DNA of 64,000 nt from Marinobacterium rhizophilum DSM 18822. Lineage in GTDB: Bacteria; Pseudomonadota; Gammaproteobacteria; Pseudomonadales; Balneatricaceae. Shown here in pieces: positions 61,155-64,000 of this stretch. The first letter of the stretch is position 1. Each line of letters begins with the position of its first letter. The notes beneath the pieces are model-generated. The model had not been told where the DNA came from and made no database searches. It was given only the letters and a program-made list of their open reading frames with translations. The stretch covers positions 62,001-126,000 of the forward strand of contig NZ_KB899106.1 in NCBI RefSeq assembly GCF_000378045.1, written 5' to 3'. The position numbers and the translations under genes were made by a program.

Positions 61155-64000
61155 TTAATCCTCATCATTCTTGGGCACCACCACAACGCCCACCTCAGTT
61201 GCCTGATAAGTGCCCTGTTCATCACTAGCGGTGCAAGCTACCTCAATATAATACTCTCGACCTGTCAATATTCCCGAACGTTCAGCGCGTAGCCGAACTG
61301 TCAGTGAGCCATCGATTACAAAATCAGGTTCGCTATTGCCATCACCGCTTCCATTAATAGGTTCGCTACTTGTCACAGAAATGATTGTACATGCTCCTGG
61401 GTCCAATTCTGGCACAGTGTGAACATCTACAGAGAGATTCACCTCGACCATCTTGTGATTAGGCGGCCACAAGATGGCTGGTTCGGTATCGACATCAGCA
61501 ATATGAATAGGCGGAAATGTATCCCCAAAAACAGTTATCTCGACAGAGTCGCTATTTATCCCTCCACTACTGTCGGTCACCACAACCGAGATTGCGTGAT
61601 CGCCGGCCGTCAATGTGTCGACAACAGGCAATGCGAGCGCCCGGCCAGTGCCGAGTAAACCGTCAATGTCGGAGAACCATTGGAAGTTTGAATCGCTGAG
61701 AGCCTCGTCTTCAAGATCATTGGCCATGGCCTTGAGCACGATGGTCTGTTCACCACCAAAGAAGGAAAATTCAGATGGTGATAGTATCACTACTGAGGGT
61801 GGACTATTCGGTGTGCTAAACAGACCGTCAGATGTATCCATTACCGTTCGATAACCATCGCTTGCCTGGACTCGTATAAGCCCATTTTCCGTCTCGGGAA
61901 GTTGGTCTATATCGACGAACAGAAACTCTTCCGTATGGCGAACTGCAAGTGTTTTCCATAGAATTCCGCCGTCCGCGCTGAACTGGACGGTATAGAAAAG
62001 TTGATCATCATCTTTGTCGGCACCTTTCCATTCAAATCTAACCCTACCGTCTGAAAACTGCTCTCCACCGTTGGGATAAACAACCGTTACCGTTGGCGAA
62101 GATTTACTTATTGATAGTTTCTTAATAACGTTTAGACTATTTTTAATGACGATTTTATCCACATCGGGATTAACTTCCATCGCAACCGTAAAAATCGATT
62201 CGTTTGTTAGTCCTGTTGGGTCCCCAGGCTCAGACTCCGGTTCAAAAGATATTTCATCAATCAAGCGCCCAGCTTTGTCTAGCCGTTGCAGCCAATAATC
62301 GCCCGCTTTCGGGTTCATGGGTACATCTGTCAGGTTGGGCAGTGTAATCACAGGGAAAATTTTAACATCTCCAGAAACGCTGGAAATAATACCCTGAATA
62401 AGCTCGAAGGTTTTCGGAACGAGATTTTCACCCTCGTCCATTGACTGCGATATATAAGCCGCGTCTACCGAACGTAGGTGCGAAGACTCAGACACCGAAA
62501 GATCAAAAATGCTACCAAAATGCTCCGCTATATGATCTCGTATTTCTTTATATGTTTTAACTGAAGGCCATTTAAAATTTCGCCCACAATAACTCATCAG
62601 CTCGAAATTTGTCCACGGTGAAATGAAACGTTTCCTGTCGCTATCATAACCAATAATAACTCGTCCGTCTCCTTGATCTAGCGGACCAATAAGGGCGATT
62701 ACATTTCTGTCTGAGCCTCCTGTTAGCGGAAAAAGTTTTTTGAGAGAGATTTCATCGCTGGCTTTACCACCAAACACATCGCCAGGAATGGGGGGAAGGT
62801 CGATGCCGATATAAGGCCAGACGCCCTCAGAAATGCTGGAATCAGCGCCGCATGGACCGACATCGTCTCCCTTGGCCAGCTCCCTAGAAGCCAGATCAAA
62901 TGGCATCTCCATCCAAAATGGATGGTTGTCCCCAATCCCCAGTAGCAGGTGACCCATTTCATGCGCCTGAACAAAGCGCGCATAACTGTTACCATCGGCA
63001 ACAATGCCCACGGCAGCTCGATCAACACCAAGTGGTAAAGCCATACCCGACGCCGTAACATCGAGTCCAGCGGCCTCTCTGTCATCAGGCCAAAAACGAG
63101 ACAAGACCGCGTAGTAAAGCCTGGGGCACGAAACCAAATCCAGTAAAATTAAAGGAGGGTACAGCAAAGCTGCTGAGGCTGGCTCTTCAAAACATAAATC
63201 TAGAAATTTATAGGCTAGCAAGTCGACGATAATTCCTTCGAGACTCGGCACGTCGCGCGTCCACTCCGACATTTCACCACTCTCATTGCTAATCTTGTCG
63301 ATAGGATATGCGCTGACAAGACGTTTCAGTACGTTGTTCATATCATCAGCGGTGGGGCTTCGCTGAGCACCTATACCGAAAGGAGGCACATATGTGTACT
63401 TGACCAGTTTAGTTTCGAATTCTACTCCAGGATCATCGAATATGATCGTCAGCTTGCAATCCGCTGATACGTTACCCACAGCGTTCTCACACTTAATAGA
63501 ATCAAACCCAATGTTACGGAGTCCGACCTGAAGCGTCAGAGTGCCTGTCGTCCAATGTTCCGGCAGTTGGAAGTTGGCTGCCAGGTCACGGATTTTATTT
63601 GGATATATTTCGTTCGCCCTTTTACTAAGAATGCCGGGGCGAGATTTAGTGCCCTCTCCTGAATTCATAGGCGTAAGCATTTCAGGAAGCCTGACGCCAT
63701 CCAGAAACCCTCGTAGTATAGGTCTCACAACGTGTTCCATACCGTCTTTACTTTCAAAGTAGACTCTAACCAAGGTGGTTTTCTGCGCGATGAGCGGAAC
63801 AATGTTTGTAGCATCTTGAATCGTCTGAATTACTTCAATAGCCGCCAGCTCCACAGCACTTCTTACTGTGATCATTTGAAACCTTCTGTTGATATTCCCA
63901 CTGAAGTCCCTGGCTGCCCATAACACCGGAGTTACCCCCTCAGGAAAGGCATCGGGTGCGTCGTTTGTTACCACAGGACTGGAATCGACAAGATCCATTG
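61155..64000 (-). CDS. Large secreted zinc metalloprotease with Ig/HYR-like domains (5' end outside window)
   Basis: About 948 codons are visible and the frame stays open at the window end; the Met at 63998 is probably internal, because the first residues (PVVTNDAPDAFPEGVTPVLW) already look like an HYR-type Ig domain. A metalloprotease core follows with the zinc motif HEMGHLLLGIGD. Later come Ig-like domains (VYPNGGEQFSDGRVRFEWKG, SPPSVVILSPSEFSFFGG) and a final domain with the WPPNHKM motif and ERSGILTGREYYIEVACT. Lower GC than the core genome suggests acquisition. The substrate is unknown; the secretion signal lies outside the window. Confidence 0.8.
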   Translation of the reverse strand, partial: MDLVDSSPVVTNDAPDAFPEGVTPVLWAARDFSGNINRRFQMITVRSAVELAAIEVIQTIQDATNIVPLIAQKTTLVRVYFESKDGMEHVVRPILRGFLDGVRLPEMLTPMNSGEGTKSRPGILSKRANEIYPNKIRDLAANFQLPEHWTTGTLTLQVGLRNIGFDSIKCENAVGNVSADCKLTIIFDDPGVEFETKLVKYTYVPPFGIGAQRSPTADDMNNVLKRLVSAYPIDKISNESGEMSEWTRDVPSLEGIIVDLLAYKFLDLCFEEPASAALLYPPLILLDLVSCPRLYYAVLSRFWPDDREAAGLDVTASGMALPLGVDRAAVGIVADGNSYARFVQAHEMGHLLLGIGDNHPFWMEMPFDLASRELAKGDDVGPCGADSSISEGVWPYIGIDLPPIPGDVFGGKASDEISLKKLFPLTGGSDRNVIALIGPLDQGDGRVIIGYDSDRKRFISPWTNFELMSYCGRNFKWPSVKTYKEIRDHIAEHFGSIFDLSVSESSHLRSVDAAYISQSMDEGENLVPKTFELIQGIISSVSGDVKIFPVITLPNLTDVPMNPKAGDYWLQRLDKAGRLIDEISFEPESEPGDPTGLTNESIFTVAMEVNPDVDKIVIKNSLNVIKKLSISKSSPTVTVVYPNGGEQFSDGRVRFEWKGADKDDDQLFYTVQFSADGGILWKTLAVRHTEEFLFVDIDQLPETENGLIRVQASDGYRTVMDTSDGLFSTPNSPPSVVILSPSEFSFFGGEQTIVLKAMANDLEDEALSDSNFQWFSDIDGLLGTGRALALPVVDTLTAGDHAISVVVTDSSGGINSDSVEITVFGDTFPPIHIADVDTEPAILWPPNHKMVEVNLSVDVHTVPELDPGACTIISVTSSEPINGSGDGNSEPDFVIDGSLTVRLRAERSGILTGREYYIEVACTASDEQGTYQATEVGVVVVPKNDED

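Noticed and set aside
1..64000. tRNA or rRNA genes
   Set aside because: I saw no cloverleaf with the conserved T-arm sequence and no rRNA-like stretch, though a dedicated tRNA scan was not possible here.

Overview
The window is a chromosomal segment of a Gram-negative gammaproteobacterium. Outer-membrane porin, TctCBA, LivKHMGF, BCCT, homogentisate and creatinine catabolism genes together suggest a marine or halotolerant Oceanospirillales/Pseudomonadales member (Marinobacterium-like). That placement is inferred from gene content and style only. Most of the window is GC-rich, tightly packed and metabolic; from about 49.6 kb to the end it becomes patchy, with remnants, repeats and base-composition shifts typical of an accessory region.

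Layout. 0-9.4 kb: a FIST sensor protein (cut by the window edge), a porin gene broken by one in-frame TGA, a secreted small protein, a YgjP-type metallopeptidase, a uracil-DNA-glycosylase-like protein and a moxR-DUF58-tgpA operon. One of two copies of a MITE-like element sits exactly at the 3' end of moxR. 9.4-18.9 kb: DUF6482 protein, CHASE-GGDEF-EAL protein, SlyD, DUF1835 protein, endonuclease I, two small Cys-rich proteins and a Na+/H+ antiporter with a cyclic-nucleotide-binding tail. 19.1-24.1 kb: homogentisate pathway hmgA-fahA-maiA, a VOC protein and a divergent MarR regulator, with a shared operator-like palindrome. 24.5-28.3 kb: creatinase, BCCT transporter and creatininase, a creatinine-to-sarcosine-plus-urea module, followed by a structured intergenic region and a GcvR-like ACT protein.

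29.3-36.8 kb: LysR regulator, tctCBA carboxylate transporter, divergent tctDE two-component system and a frameshifted periplasmic binding protein. 36.8-40.3 kb: a giant class III cyclase/ATPase/TPR protein. 40.5-49.5 kb: thiolase with two decayed tandem copies of its own 3' end, a five-gene Liv-type ABC transporter, an IclR regulator and an AraC regulator. A near-identical 23-bp palindrome lies upstream of both the thiolase and the IclR gene.

49.9-64 kb, the accessory end: an orphan protein combining an eCIS-type DUF4157-like domain, a peptidoglycan-binding domain and a Cys/His C-terminal domain, followed 20 bp later by a small possible immunity gene; a GC-rich ferritin-like/cytochrome c/ECF-sigma operon bracketed by short repeat sequences; an IS30-TetR chimeric remnant; a sensor kinase/HD-GYP regulator pair; a class II aldolase remnant; and a large secreted zinc metalloprotease with Ig/HYR-like domains that continues past the window end. 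The eCIS-like effector with its possible partner is the best candidate for an undescribed system.
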